Shown: positions 10,370-19,607 of the stretch, in pieces
Layout of the letters: every line of letters starts with the position of its first letter
How positions within the stretch are numbered: position 1 is the stretch's first letter
Assembly (NCBI RefSeq): GCF_002891435.1
Contig: NZ_POUC01000024.1
Location: 1 to 40,535 of the forward strand
Reading direction: 5' to 3'
Origin: Streptomyces cahuitamycinicus
GTDB taxonomy: Bacteria > Actinomycetota > Actinomycetes > Streptomycetales > Streptomycetaceae
DNA length: 40,535 nucleotides
Program-made: the position numbers and the translations under genes
Notes under the pieces: model-generated
The model's database searches: none
Seen by the model: only the letters and a program-made list of their open reading frames with translations
Told to the model about the DNA's origin: nothing

Positions 10370-13300
10370 CAATCGATCTGCGTCTGCTCCGGTACGCCCG
10401 AGCCACCCGGGGTTTCCTGGCGGCGGTCGTGGCCCTGGGCGCCGTAGGGGCGGGGCTGGTCATCGCGCAGGCGATGCTCATCGCCGAGGTGGTGGTGGGC
10501 GCCTTCCAGCACCGCATGGCGGTGTCCGAACTCGGCACTCCCCTGGTGCTGCTGGCCACGGTCGCGGTCGGCCGGGCCCTGGTCGGCTGGCTCACCGAGC
10601 TCGCCGCGCACCGGGCGAGCGCGGCGGTGAAGTCCGAGCTCCGGGGGCGGCTGCTGGAGCGGGCGGCGGATCTGGGCCCGGGGTGGCTGAGCGGGCAGCG
10701 GACCGGTTCGCTGGTCGCCCTGGCCACCCGAGGGGTGGACGCCCTCGACGACTACTTCTCGCGGTATCTGCCGCAGTTGGGTCTCGCGGTGGTCGTGCCG
10801 GTGGCGGTGCTTGCGCGGATCGTCACCGAGGACTGGGTCTCCGCGGCCATCATCGTGGGCACCCTCCCGCTCATCCCGGTCTTCATGGTGCTCATCGGCT
10901 GGGCGACCCAGTCCCGGATGGACCGTCAGTGGCAGTTGCTTTCGCGGCTGTCCGGGCACTTCCTGGACGTTGTCGCGGGGCTGCCGACGCTGAAGGTCTT
11001 CGGCCGGGCCAAGGCGCAGGCCGAGTCGATCCGGCGGATCACCGGCGAGTACCGGCGGGCGACCATGCGGACGTTGCGGATCGCCTTCATCTCCTCCTTC
11101 GCCCTGGAACTGCTCGCGACGATCTCGGTGGCGCTGGTCGCCGTGACGATCGGCATGCGGCTGGTGCACGGAGAGATGGATCTGTACATCGGCCTCGTCA
11201 TCCTGATCCTCGCGCCCGAGGCGTATCTGCCGTTGCGGCAGGTCGGGGCGCAGTACCACGCCGCGGCCGAGGGGCTCGCCGCCGCCGAGGAGATCTTCGA
11301 GGTTCTGGAGACGCCCGTCCCGGCGTCCGGTTCCGCGGCCGTGGCGGAGGGTGCGCTGTCGTTCGAGGGTGTGACCGTCCGGTATCCGGGGCGGTCGGTG
11401 GACGCCGTCTCGGACGTGACCTTCAGCGTCGAGCCCGGGGAGACGGTCGCGCTGGTCGGGCCGAGCGGCGCCGGCAAGTCGACGCTGCTGAGCGTCCTGC
11501 TGGGGTTCGTGCGACCGGACGAGGGCCGGGTGCGGGCCGGGGGAGTCGATCTCGCAGGTGCCGACCTGGAGGCGTGGCGTTCCCGGATCGCGTGGGTACC
11601 GCAGCGGCCGCATCTGTACGCCGGGACGATCGCCGAGAACGTACGGCTGGCCCGGCCCGACGCCGGTGGCGACGCAGTACGGCAGGCGCTGCGGGACGCC
11701 GGGGCGCTGGAGTTCGTCGACGCGTTGCCCGAGGGTGTGGACACCGTGCTCGGCGAGGACGGCGCCGGGCTGTCCGCCGGGCAGCGGCAGCGGCTCGCGC
11801 TGGCCAGGGCGTTCCTCGCGGACCGGCCCCTGCTGCTGCTCGACGAGCCGACGGCGGCGCTGGACGGGGCCACCGAGGCCGAAGTCGTCGCGGCGGTGCG
11901 CCGCCTTGCGGCCGGCCGGACGGTGCTGCTGGTGGTGCACCGGCCGGCGCTGCTGGAGGTCGCGGACCGGGTGGTGCGGCTGGCGGAGCCCGAGCTCTCC
12001 GCCGGGTCGCCTGTGGCATCCGCCGTGGCCCGGGGGACCGGAACGCGGCCCGTCGAGGTCGAGCCGCCCACCCCGGCCGAGCCCGTCGGACAGCCGGCTG
12101 CAGGCGGCGTTCTCGCCCGTGTCCGCGTCATGTCCGGTGCCCGGCGCGGACGGCTGGGACTCGCGTTGCTGCTCGCGAGCCTCGCGCTGGGGAGTGCCGT
12201 GGGGCTCATGGCCACCTCCGGCTGGCTGATCTCGCGGGCCTCGCAGCAGCCGCCCGTGCTGTATCTGATGATGGCCGTCACCGCTACGCGGGCGTTCGGC
12301 ATCGGGCGGGCCGTGTTCCGGTACGCCGAGCGGCTGGTGTCGCACGACGCCGTGCTACGGATGCTGGCGGACACCCGGGTCGCGGTGTTCCGCAGGCTGG
12401 AGCGGCTGGCGCCGGCCGGTCTGCGCCGGGTCCGCCGGGGTGATCTGCTCTCCCGCCTGGTCGCGGACGTGGACGCACTGCAGGACTACTGGCTGCGGTG
12501 GCTGTTGCCGGCCGGGGCAGCCGTCGTCGTGTCGACGGCGTCGGTCGGCTTCACGGCCTGGCTGCTGCCCGAGGCCGGTGCGGTGCTCGCGGCCGGGCTC
12601 CTGGCCGCGGGGGTCGGCGTGCCGCTGATCACCGGCGCGGTGGCCCGGCGGGCCGAGCACAGGCTTGCGCCCGCCCGCGGGGTGCTGGCGACGCGGGTGG
12701 CCGATCTGCTCACCGGCACCGCCGAGCTGACTGTTGCCGGCGCCCTGCCCGCGCGGACCGCCCAGGCCCGCGAGGCCGACGGGGCGCTCACCCGGATCGC
12801 CTCGCGCGCCGCCACCGCCACGGCCCTCGGCGACGGTCTCACCGCGCTGGTCTCCGGCCTGACCGTCACGGCGGCCGCCCTGGCCGGTGCCCAGGCGGTC
12901 GCCGCCGGGCGGCTGGACGGCGTGACCATGGCCGTCGTCGTCCTGACCCCCCTCGCCGCCTTCGAGGCCGTGCTCGGGCTGCCGCTGGCCGTGCAGTACC
13001 GGCAACGCGTCCGCCGGAGCGCGGAGCGGGTGTACGAGGTCCTGGACGCCCCGGAGCCCGTGGGCGAGCCGGAGCGGCCCCGGCAGGCGCCCGCTTCACC
13101 GTTCCCGGTCGTGCTCAAAGGGCTGACCGCCCGGTACGCCGGGCAGGAGCGGGACGCGCTCGCCGGGCTCGACCTGACCCTCGACGAGGGCCGCCGGATC
13201 GCCGTGGTCGGGACCTCCGGCTCCGGCAAGACCACGCTGGCGCAGGTGCTGCTGCGGTTCCTCGACGCGAAGGCCGGCTCGTACGTGCTGGCCGGCGTGG

Positions 13301-13851
13301 ACGCCTACGCGCTGCACAGTGACGACGTACGAGGGCTCGTCGGGTTGTGTGCGCAGGACGCGCATCTCTTCGACAGCTCGCTGCGCGAGAACCTGCTGCT
13401 CGCCAGGAAGGACGCCACCGAGGACCAGCTGCGCGCCGCGTTGCGCCGTGCCCGGCTGCTGGACTGGGCCGACGGCCTGCCCGAGGGCCTCGACACGCTC
13501 GTGGGCGAGCACGGGGCGCGTTTGTCGGGAGGCCAGCGGCAGCGTCTGGCGCTGGCCCGGGCACTCCTCGCCGACTTCCCCGTCCTGGTGCTGGACGAGC
13601 CCGCGGAGCACCTCGACCTGCCGACCGCCGACGCGCTCACCGCCGATCTGCTGGCCGCGACCGAGGGCCGGACGACGCTGCTCATCACGCACCGGCTGGC
13701 AGGCCTCGAAGCGGTCGACGAGGTGCTCGTGCTGGACCGGGGACGGGTGGTCCAGCGCGGTCCCTACGCGGAGCTGCTGGCGCTGGACGGGCCGTTGCGG
13801 GAGATGGCCGAGCGGGAGGCGGCCGCGGAGACGCCGGCGGGAGCGCGGTAG
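10363..13851 (+). CDS. cydCD: Fused CydDC-type ABC exporter (thiol/haem export for bd oxidase assembly)
   Basis: The ~1162-aa product is two complete ABC half-exporters in one chain, as is usual in actinobacteria. The CydD-like half has a TM domain, Walker A GPSGAGKST (about 366-374), signature LSAGQRQRLALARAF and Walker B LLLLDEPTAALD. After a Pro-rich linker the CydC-like half follows, with Walker A GTSGSGKTT (950-958), signature LSGGQRQRLALARAL and Walker B VLVLDEPAEHLD. CydDC exports reduced thiols and is needed for bd oxidase maturation. GTG 10363 is preferred because GAGG is 10 nt upstream; GTG 10354 would add three residues but leaves only one base of spacing. Either start lies in or beside a parS. 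Confidence 0.94.
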   Translation: MKPIDLRLLRYARATRGFLAAVVALGAVGAGLVIAQAMLIAEVVVGAFQHRMAVSELGTPLVLLATVAVGRALVGWLTELAAHRASAAVKSELRGRLLERAADLGPGWLSGQRTGSLVALATRGVDALDDYFSRYLPQLGLAVVVPVAVLARIVTEDWVSAAIIVGTLPLIPVFMVLIGWATQSRMDRQWQLLSRLSGHFLDVVAGLPTLKVFGRAKAQAESIRRITGEYRRATMRTLRIAFISSFALELLATISVALVAVTIGMRLVHGEMDLYIGLVILILAPEAYLPLRQVGAQYHAAAEGLAAAEEIFEVLETPVPASGSAAVAEGALSFEGVTVRYPGRSVDAVSDVTFSVEPGETVALVGPSGAGKSTLLSVLLGFVRPDEGRVRAGGVDLAGADLEAWRSRIAWVPQRPHLYAGTIAENVRLARPDAGGDAVRQALRDAGALEFVDALPEGVDTVLGEDGAGLSAGQRQRLALARAFLADRPLLLLDEPTAALDGATEAEVVAAVRRLAAGRTVLLVVHRPALLEVADRVVRLAEPELSAGSPVASAVARGTGTRPVEVEPPTPAEPVGQPAAGGVLARVRVMSGARRGRLGLALLLASLALGSAVGLMATSGWLISRASQQPPVLYLMMAVTATRAFGIGRAVFRYAERLVSHDAVLRMLADTRVAVFRRLERLAPAGLRRVRRGDLLSRLVADVDALQDYWLRWLLPAGAAVVVSTASVGFTAWLLPEAGAVLAAGLLAAGVGVPLITGAVARRAEHRLAPARGVLATRVADLLTGTAELTVAGALPARTAQAREADGALTRIASRAATATALGDGLTALVSGLTVTAAALAGAQAVAAGRLDGVTMAVVVLTPLAAFEAVLGLPLAVQYRQRVRRSAERVYEVLDAPEPVGEPERPRQAPASPFPVVLKGLTARYAGQERDALAGLDLTLDEGRRIAVVGTSGSGKTTLAQVLLRFLDAKAGSYVLAGVDAYALHSDDVRGLVGLCAQDAHLFDSSLRENLLLARKDATEDQLRAALRRARLLDWADGLPEGLDTLVGEHGARLSGGQRQRLALARALLADFPVLVLDEPAEHLDLPTADALTADLLAATEGRTTLLITHRLAGLEAVDEVLVLDRGRVVQRGPYAELLALDGPLREMAEREAAAETPAGAR

Positions 13852-13951
13852 CGGCCGGGGCCGGGGCGCACTGGGCCGTTCGGCGCAGCCGGTCCCCCAG
13901 CCGTACGACGTGAACAGGACCGGGCCGCGGTGCTGGGCGACGATCGCTGAC

Positions 13952-15019
13952 ATGCGCTCATATCGCCGCCATCGGCTGCTGGTTCCGGTCCTGCTGTGCG
14001 CGCTGACCGTGCTCGCGGCCCGGCCAACGGCGGCGCCCGGGGAACCGGGCAGCGGTACCGGAACCGGAGCGGACCAGGGCCTCAGCGCCGAGGTGGCGCG
14101 GCTGTACGAGGAGGCCGCGGTGGCGACACAGCAGTACGAGGCCGGACGCGAGGAGGCCGAGAGGGAGCGGGCAGAAGCCCAGCGGACCGAGGCACTCCTG
14201 GACGCGCAGCGGCGGCACATCGCCGCCCTGCACGAGGACCTGGGCCGGATCGCCCGGGCTCAGTACCGCAGCAGCGGTGGCCTGCCGGTGGCCGCGCACA
14301 TGATCCTCGCCGACAGCCCTGACGGCCTGATGCGAGGTCAGCACGCCTTCTCGCAGGCGCATCTCGCGGTGAACAACGCGATCTCCAAGAACCGGCGCGC
14401 CGAGGCACGGCTCGCGGCGGACGAGGCCAAGGCCGCGGACCGGTGGCAGGCGCTGGAGAAGCGCAACCTGCAACTCGCCGGGCTGAAGGCGGACATTGAA
14501 CAGAAGCTGGAGACGGCCCGTTCGCGGCTCCAAGGGGAGGCGGACGCGGCGGTCGCGGCCGGAGCATGCCGCGGAGCCGTCCGGCTCGACCAGCCGGAGA
14601 CGGGGTTCACCGACGGCGAGTGGGTCGCGCCGGTCGAGACGTACGAACTGTCCGCGTCCTACGGCAGCGGTGGCGCGCGGTGGTCCAGCCGGCACACGGG
14701 GCAGGACTTCGCGGTGCCGATCGGCACGCCGGTGCGGGCCGTGGGCGCGGGCCGGGTGGTGAAGGTGTCCTGCGGCGGTGCCTTCGGCATGGAGATCGTG
14801 CTCAAGCATGCGGGCGGCTACTACACGCAGTACGCCCATCTCGCTTCCCTCGCGGTCGACCAGGGAGAGCACGTCAGCCCGGGCCAGTGGATCGGCCAGT
14901 CGGGCACCACGGGCAATTCCACGGGGCCGCACCTGCACTTCGAGGCCCGGGTCACGGCGGAGACGGGCTCGGCGGTGAATCCGGTGTCGTGGCTGGCGGC
15001 GCGCGGGGTGTCCCTTTGA
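13952..15019 (+). CDS. Secreted M23 metallopeptidase with N-terminal coiled coil
   Basis: The 355-aa product has a basic start and hydrophobic signal sequence (about 1-30), a long charged helical region likely to form a coiled coil (about 45-200), and a C-terminal M23 endopeptidase domain. The zinc ligands are visible: H248 and D252 in HTGQDF, and H327/H329 in GPHLHFE. Such proteins cleave peptidoglycan cross-bridges or activate amidases outside the membrane; the layout is EnvC/NlpD-like. ATG 13952 directly precedes the signal peptide; only a weak GGGCGA lies upstream. It follows cydCD by 100 bp and converges on a HAD gene 19 bp away. Confidence 0.9.
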   Translation: MRSYRRHRLLVPVLLCALTVLAARPTAAPGEPGSGTGTGADQGLSAEVARLYEEAAVATQQYEAGREEAERERAEAQRTEALLDAQRRHIAALHEDLGRIARAQYRSSGGLPVAAHMILADSPDGLMRGQHAFSQAHLAVNNAISKNRRAEARLAADEAKAADRWQALEKRNLQLAGLKADIEQKLETARSRLQGEADAAVAAGACRGAVRLDQPETGFTDGEWVAPVETYELSASYGSGGARWSSRHTGQDFAVPIGTPVRAVGAGRVVKVSCGGAFGMEIVLKHAGGYYTQYAHLASLAVDQGEHVSPGQWIGQSGTTGNSTGPHLHFEARVTAETGSAVNPVSWLAARGVSL

Positions 15020-15038
15020 GACGCTCCGGCCCCGGCGG

Positions 15039-15908
15039 CTACGGCAGTTCCGCCAGCAGCTGCTCGATCACGACCGCGACCCCGTCGTCGTTGTTCGCCA
15101 CCGTCCGGCCCGATGCGGCGGCGAGCACGTCCGGGTGCGCGTTGCCCATCGCGTACGACCGGCCCGCCCAGGTCAGCATCTCGACGTCGTTCGGCATGTC
15201 GCCGAAGGCGACGACCTGCTCGTGCGAGATGCCGCGCTCGGCGCAGCACAGGGCGAGGGTGCTGGCCTTGGACACTCCCGGGCCGCTGATCTCCAGCAGG
15301 GCGCTGGGGCTGGAGCGGGTGACGTCGGCACGGTCGCCGATGGCGAGGCGGGCCAGGGTCAGGAAGGAGTCGGGGTCGATCTCGGGGTGGTAGGCGAGGA
15401 TCTTCAGCACCGGCTCCGAGGCGGCCGGGTGATCCGGGCCCAGCAGTTCCTCGGCCGGGGCGAGGCTGTCCGGTATCTCCATGTGCAGCTTCGGGTACGC
15501 CGGCTCCTGGTAGAAGCCGTACGTCTGCTCCACCGCGTACACGGTGCCCGGCGCCGCGTCGCGCAGCAGCCGTACGGCGTCCAGGGCGTTCTCCCGTGCC
15601 AGCTCCCGCACCTTCACGAACCGGTGGGCACCTGGGCCGCCGTGCAGGTCGACCACGGCGGCGCCGTTGCCGCAGATGGCCAGGCCGTGGCCGTGCACGT
15701 GGTCGCTGACGACGTCCATCCAGCGGGCCGGGCGGCCCGTGACGAAGAAGACCTCGATGCCCGCCTTCTCGGCGGCGGCCAGCGCGGCGACCGTACGCGG
15801 GGACACCGACTTGTCGTCGCGCAGCAGGGTGCCGTCGAGGTCGGTGGCGATCAGCCGCGGCGGAAGGGTCTCGGCCGCGGTCTCGGGCTGTCGGGTCGCT
15901 GAGGTCAC
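15039..15908 (-). CDS. Cof-type HAD-superfamily hydrolase (first copy)
   Basis: The 289-aa product is a type IIB (Cof) HAD phosphatase. Motif I is ATDLDGTLL with D23 as nucleophile and D25 as acid/base, motif II is VTGRP, and motif IV is FGDMPNDVEML near the C-terminus. It probably hydrolyses a sugar phosphate or flavin/PLP-type phosphate; the substrate cannot be inferred. GTG 15908 is chosen because the family homology begins about 17 residues later and the reading frame further upstream is Arg-rich and unlike the family. A second, similar HAD gene lies at 23926-24744 beside serS. Confidence 0.88.
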   Translation of the reverse strand: MTSATRQPETAAETLPPRLIATDLDGTLLRDDKSVSPRTVAALAAAEKAGIEVFFVTGRPARWMDVVSDHVHGHGLAICGNGAAVVDLHGGPGAHRFVKVRELARENALDAVRLLRDAAPGTVYAVEQTYGFYQEPAYPKLHMEIPDSLAPAEELLGPDHPAASEPVLKILAYHPEIDPDSFLTLARLAIGDRADVTRSSPSALLEISGPGVSKASTLALCCAERGISHEQVVAFGDMPNDVEMLTWAGRSYAMGNAHPDVLAAASGRTVANNDDGVAVVIEQLLAELP

Positions 15909-16008
15909 CCGGCCATTGTCCCGCACATGCCTGCACGGGCGTGCGGGGCTCCGCACAGGTGAGTGGATACCGCCCTGACCAGAGGCGTACCGGCCCGTCC
16001 GTCGACGC

Positions 16009-16914
16009 TCAGCGGCGCAGCTGTGCCGGAGCTTCCATCGCGATCTGCTCGAAGACCTTCTCCTCCGCCGCAAACGGCGAGTCGGGGATCGGCCAGTGGA
16101 TCACGATCTCCGTGAACCCCAGCGCCGCATGCCGTCCGGCGAAGTCCACGAACGCGTTCAGGGACTGGAGCGGGCCGTTGCGATCCGGTGTGAAGCCGGT
16201 GAGCAGGACCCGGTCGAGGCCGGTCATGTCCCGGCCGATCTCGGCGCAGATGTCGTCGAGCTTCTCGGCCTGCCTGCGAATGGCCTGAATCGACTGTTCA
16301 GGTGTGCCGTTCTCGAACAGTTTCGGGTCGCCGGTGGTCACCCACGCCTGGCCGAACCGGGCCGCGAGCCGCATCCCACGCGGACCGGTCGCGGCCACCG
16401 CGAACGGCAGCCGGGGCCGCTGGACACAGCCGGGGATGTTCCGGGCCTCGTGGGCGGAGTAGAAGTCACCGTCGTACGACACGGCGTCCTCGCTGAGCAG
16501 CCGGTCGAGCAGCGGGACGAACTCGGCGAAGCGGTCGGCGCGCTCGCGCGGTGTCCACGGTTCCTGGCCGAGCGCGGTGGCGTCGAAGCCTGAGCCTCCA
16601 GCGCCGATGCCCAGCGTGACCCGCCCTCTGGAGATGTCGTCGAGGGAGATCAGCTCCTTGGCGAGTGTCACGGGATGCCGGAAGTTCGGCGATGTGACCA
16701 GGGTGCCCAGCCGTAGCCGGTCGGTGACGCTCGCGGCGGCCGTGAGGGTCGGCACGGCGCCGAACCACGGGCCGTCCCGGAAGGTGCGCCAGGACAGGTG
16801 GTCGTAGGTGTAGGCGGTGTGGAAGCCGAGCTGCTCCGCGCGCGTCCAGGCCGCGCGGCCGCCTTCGTGCCAGCGGCGGTACGGGAGGATCACGGTGCTC
16901 AGGCGCAGACTCAT
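16009..16914 (-). CDS. LLM-class (F420-dependent-type) oxidoreductase
   Basis: The 301-aa product is a luciferase-like monooxygenase-fold protein. Visible features are the N-terminal beta strand with TVILPYRRW, the [15 protein letters not shown] motif, the block [34 protein letters not shown] split over two strands, and a C-terminal [11 protein letters not shown] strand. In actinobacteria these usually bind coenzyme F420, sometimes FMN. The substrate is unknown. ATG 16914 is preferred since it opens the first beta strand; an in-frame ATG at 16956 overlaps parS and would add 14 residues. No strong ribosome-binding site is present. Confidence 0.85.
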   Translation of the reverse strand: MSLRLSTVILPYRRWHEGGRAAWTRAEQLGFHTAYTYDHLSWRTFRDGPWFGAVPTLTAAASVTDRLRLGTLVTSPNFRHPVTLAKELISLDDISRGRVTLGIGAGGSGFDATALGQEPWTPRERADRFAEFVPLLDRLLSEDAVSYDGDFYSAHEARNIPGCVQRPRLPFAVAATGPRGMRLAARFGQAWVTTGDPKLFENGTPEQSIQAIRRQAEKLDDICAEIGRDMTGLDRVLLTGFTPDRNGPLQSLNAFVDFAGRHAALGFTEIVIHWPIPDSPFAAEEKVFEQIAMEAPAQLRR

Positions 16915-16949
16915 GAGATCGAGACTAAGGGAGCCGGGGGGCCACCTGT

Positions 16950-16963
16950 GTTTCACGTGAAAC
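16950..16963. promoter_or_regulatory. parS: parS, perfect, intergenic
   Basis: GTTTCACGTGAAAC lies between the LLM oxidoreductase gene and kptA, identical to the Streptomyces parS consensus. It is just upstream of the preferred LLM start and about 30 bp from the kptA stop. Confidence 0.9.
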
Positions 16964-16994
16964 CAGTCACCGTGCGTCTCTGGTCACCACCAGG

Positions 16995-17543
16995 TCAGTG
17001 TGGTCCGGGAAAGCGCAGGTAGCGAGGTGGTACGGCCTGAGTGAGCCACACCCCGTTGGCGCTGACGTGGAAGACGTGGCCGTCGGCGTGCATGGCGGAC
17101 GCGTCCACTCCGAGCACGACCGGTTGCCCGCGGCGGGCTCCGACACGGGTCGCGGTCTCCCGGTCGGGCGAGAGATGCACGGCGTGCCGGTTCATCGGGC
17201 GGAGCCCCTCGGCCCGGATCGCATCCAGGGTGCGGGCGACGGTGCCGTGGTAGAGGTGCGCGGGCGGGCTGGCCGACGCCAGCCCGAGGTCGACGGCCAC
17301 GCTGTGGCCCTGGCTGGCGCGGATCCGCGTCCCCTCGATGGCGAAACGCCGCTTGTCGTTGGTGGCGACGACGTGGTCAAGTTCGTCGCGGGTGAACCGG
17401 AAGCCGTGCGCTGCGGCCGCGGCGATCAACGTGTCGATCTCGACCCAGCCGGCCTCGTCGAGCGTGAGCCCGATGCGTTCCGGCTGGTGGCGCAGATGCT
17501 TCGACAAGTACTTCGACACCTTCACGGTGCGTCTTTCGTCCAT
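16995..17543 (-). CDS. kptA: RNA 2'-phosphotransferase Tpt1/KptA
   Basis: KptA/Tpt1 removes an internal RNA 2'-phosphate by transferring it to NAD+, making ADP-ribose 1''-2''-cyclic phosphate. The 182-aa protein has the full family pattern: KYLSKHLRHQPE near the start, NDKRRF, RASQGHS, LYHGT, then NRHAVHLS in the NAD-binding lobe. Bacteria lack the fungal tRNA-splicing pathway, so its natural substrate is unclear. At ATG 17543 GGAGGG abuts the codon with no spacing, so the start could instead be the GTG six codons on. Three DnaA boxes lie directly upstream. Confidence 0.95.
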   Translation of the reverse strand: MDERRTVKVSKYLSKHLRHQPERIGLTLDEAGWVEIDTLIAAAAAHGFRFTRDELDHVVATNDKRRFAIEGTRIRASQGHSVAVDLGLASASPPAHLYHGTVARTLDAIRAEGLRPMNRHAVHLSPDRETATRVGARRGQPVVLGVDASAMHADGHVFHVSANGVWLTQAVPPRYLRFPGPH

Positions 17544-17599
17544 CCCTCCAGGGTGCGGGAGAGACGCGCATCACGCGATCGAGTTTCACTCCGGAGGTT

Positions 17600-17653
17600 T
17601 GATCCACAGCCAAGTATGGTTATCCACAGGGGAATTGGCGGTTCTGTGGACAA
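17600..17653. promoter_or_regulatory. DnaA-box cluster 1 (three boxes)
   Basis: TGATCCACA (17600-17608, weak), TTATCCACA (17620-17628, strong) and TGTGGACAA (17645-17653, the reverse complement of the Streptomyces consensus TTGTCCACA) lie within 54 bp. The 144-bp interval between kptA and the hydrolase-SDR gene has no coding signal. Boxes outside oriC may titrate DnaA or regulate a neighbour. Confidence 0.7.
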
Positions 17654-17687
17654 CTGACCGCCACCGCACGGGTTTTGGCACCTCACT

Positions 17688-19445
17688 TCACACCGGTGGC
17701 TTCACCCGCGCCAGGCCCCGGAGCGCCCCCGGCGCCCACCGTGACAGCCAGCGCGCGCCCCGCGCCTCGGGCGTCACCGGCACCACCGCCTCATCGCGCG
17801 CCACCGCCCGCAGGATCGCACGGGCGACCTTCTCCGGCGGGTAGTTGCGCAGTCCGTACAGACGGGCGGCGCGCTTCTGCAGCCGCTTCTCCTCCTGGGA
17901 GTCGACCCCGGCGAAGTGCGCCGTCGAGGTGATGGCCGTGTTGACGAACCCGGGGCACACCGCCGTCACGCCGATCCCCTGGCCTGCCAGCTCCGCACGC
18001 AGGCACTCGCTGAGCATCAGTACGGCCGCCTTGGAGGTGCTGTAGGCGGGCAGGGCCCGGGACGGCTGATACGCCGCGGCCGACGCCACGTTGACGATGT
18101 GGCCGCCCTGCCCACGCTCGGCCATCCGCCGGCCGAAGAGCCGGCAACCGTGGATGACACCCCACAGGTTGACGTCGAGGACCTTCTTCCAGTCCTCCGG
18201 CGTGGTGTCGAAGAAGGAACCGGACAGTCCGATCCCGGCGTTGTTCACGAGGACGTCCACCACTCCGTACTCGGTGGTGACCTTCTCGGCGAGCTTCTCC
18301 ATGGACCGCTCGTCGGAGACGTCGACCGTCTCCGCCCATGCCTCCGGGGCGCCCAGCAGGCGGGACTTCTCAGCGGTGCGCATCGCCGCCTCGGCGTTCC
18401 GGTCGACGGCCACGACGCGCGCTCCGGCCTCGGCGAACGCGAGCGCCGTCGCCCGCCCGATGCCGCTGCCCGCTCCGGTGACCAGCACGAGCTGCCCGCC
18501 GAAGCGTTCGGCGTGCTCGCCGCTCGCCACCACCGGGGGCCGCCCGCTCCCGACGGACGTCACGAACTCCTCGATCCAGGAGGCCAGACGGTCCGGGCGG
18601 GTCCGCGGGATCCAGTGCCCCGCCTGGATCGTCCTGCGGGTCAGCTGCGGAACCCACTGCTCCAGTTCGTCGTGGAGCCGCTCCGAGAGAAACCGGTCCT
18701 CCAGGGGCGTGATGATTTGCACGGGCGCGTGGGCGTGCGCGTCCGGGCGTGGCGCGCGCAGCCGGGGCCGGACGTTGTCCCGGTACAGCCAGACCCCGTG
18801 GGCCGCGTCCGACGGCAGGGACGCGGTGGGGTAGTCGCCCCGGGGCACCTTCTCGGCGCGCTCCAGCATCCGTGGCCAGCGCGTGCCGAGCGGGCCGCGC
18901 CAGGCCAGCTCGGGCAGCGCGGGCGTATGCAGCAGGTACACGTACCAGGACCGGGCGCCCTGCCCGAGGACCTGGCCGACCCGGCGCGGGGTGGGCCGCT
19001 TCACGCGCCGGGCGATCCAGTGGCCCAAGTGGTCGAGGGACGGCCCGGACATCGAGGTGAAGGAGGCGATGCGCCCCTCGGTGCGCTGCACGGTGGTGAA
19101 CTCCCAGGCCTGCACCGAGCCCCAGTCGTGCCCCACCAGGTGCACCGGCTCGTCCGGACTCACGGCGTCCACGACGGCCAGGAAGTCGTCCGTCAGCTTC
19201 TCCAGGGTGAACCCGCCCCGCAGCGGCCTCGGCGCCGTCGACCGGCCGTGGCCGCGGACGTCGTACGCCACCACGTGGAAGCGTCCGGCGAGCCGCCCGG
19301 CGACCTCGGACCACACCTCTTTGCTGTCGGGGTAGCCGTGGACCAGGACGACCGTGGGCCGCCCCGGATCACCCATCTCGGCCACACACAGTTCGACTTC
19401 GCCGGTCCGCACCCAGCGCTCCCGCGCGCCCGTCAGCAACGTCAT
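17688..19445 (-). CDS. Alpha/beta-hydrolase - short-chain dehydrogenase fusion
   Basis: The 585-aa protein joins two enzymes. Residues ~1-300 are an alpha/beta hydrolase of the epoxide-hydrolase/haloalkane-dehalogenase type: oxyanion motif HGYPD (36-40), nucleophile elbow GHDWGS with D107 (an aspartate, not serine), acid D250 and H277. Residues ~315-585 are a classical SDR: TGAGSGIG (323-330), NNAG (401-404), S455 and Y468-XXX-K472. The pairing suggests consecutive steps, such as epoxide opening followed by oxidation of the diol, but substrates are unknown. ATG 19445 lies 6 nt after a -10-like hexamer, so the mRNA may be leaderless. Confidence 0.9.
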   Translation of the reverse strand: MTLLTGARERWVRTGEVELCVAEMGDPGRPTVVLVHGYPDSKEVWSEVAGRLAGRFHVVAYDVRGHGRSTAPRPLRGGFTLEKLTDDFLAVVDAVSPDEPVHLVGHDWGSVQAWEFTTVQRTEGRIASFTSMSGPSLDHLGHWIARRVKRPTPRRVGQVLGQGARSWYVYLLHTPALPELAWRGPLGTRWPRMLERAEKVPRGDYPTASLPSDAAHGVWLYRDNVRPRLRAPRPDAHAHAPVQIITPLEDRFLSERLHDELEQWVPQLTRRTIQAGHWIPRTRPDRLASWIEEFVTSVGSGRPPVVASGEHAERFGGQLVLVTGAGSGIGRATALAFAEAGARVVAVDRNAEAAMRTAEKSRLLGAPEAWAETVDVSDERSMEKLAEKVTTEYGVVDVLVNNAGIGLSGSFFDTTPEDWKKVLDVNLWGVIHGCRLFGRRMAERGQGGHIVNVASAAAYQPSRALPAYSTSKAAVLMLSECLRAELAGQGIGVTAVCPGFVNTAITSTAHFAGVDSQEEKRLQKRAARLYGLRNYPPEKVARAILRAVARDEAVVPVTPEARGARWLSRWAPGALRGLARVKPPV

Positions 19446-19451
19446 CCGGCG

Positions 19452-19480
19452 AATCTGGCAGTTGTTAGAGAGTTCGTCAA
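19452..19480 (-). promoter_or_regulatory. Candidate leaderless promoter for the hydrolase-SDR gene
   Basis: On the minus strand TTGACG (19480-19475) is followed after 17 bp by CAGATT (19457-19452), and the ATG begins 6 nt later at 19445. That spacing would place the transcription start on the start codon, a common arrangement in actinobacteria. The gene also lacks a visible ribosome-binding site. The -10 is only a partial match. Confidence 0.35.
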
Positions 19481-19607
19481 TAGAGGCTTCCCGGGCGTGG
19501 TAACTCCGAAGAACCAGCTCCCCTAGGGGCCCGTAATACTCAGGGCTGACCCGAAGACAGCTCTGCGGAGTGACGACCGCCACGCGTACGGCCCCTACCT
19601 TCGAAGG

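Noticed and set aside
9319..12345. 1008-codon minus-strand frame opposite cydB and cydCD
   Set aside because: Shadow of the coding strand with repetitive Arg/Gly/Pro composition; the sense genes are certain.
19511..19539. GAACC then CGTAAT upstream of the ABC operon, resembling an ECF-sigma promoter
   Set aside because: Motif too short and only partly matching; no stress-related evidence.
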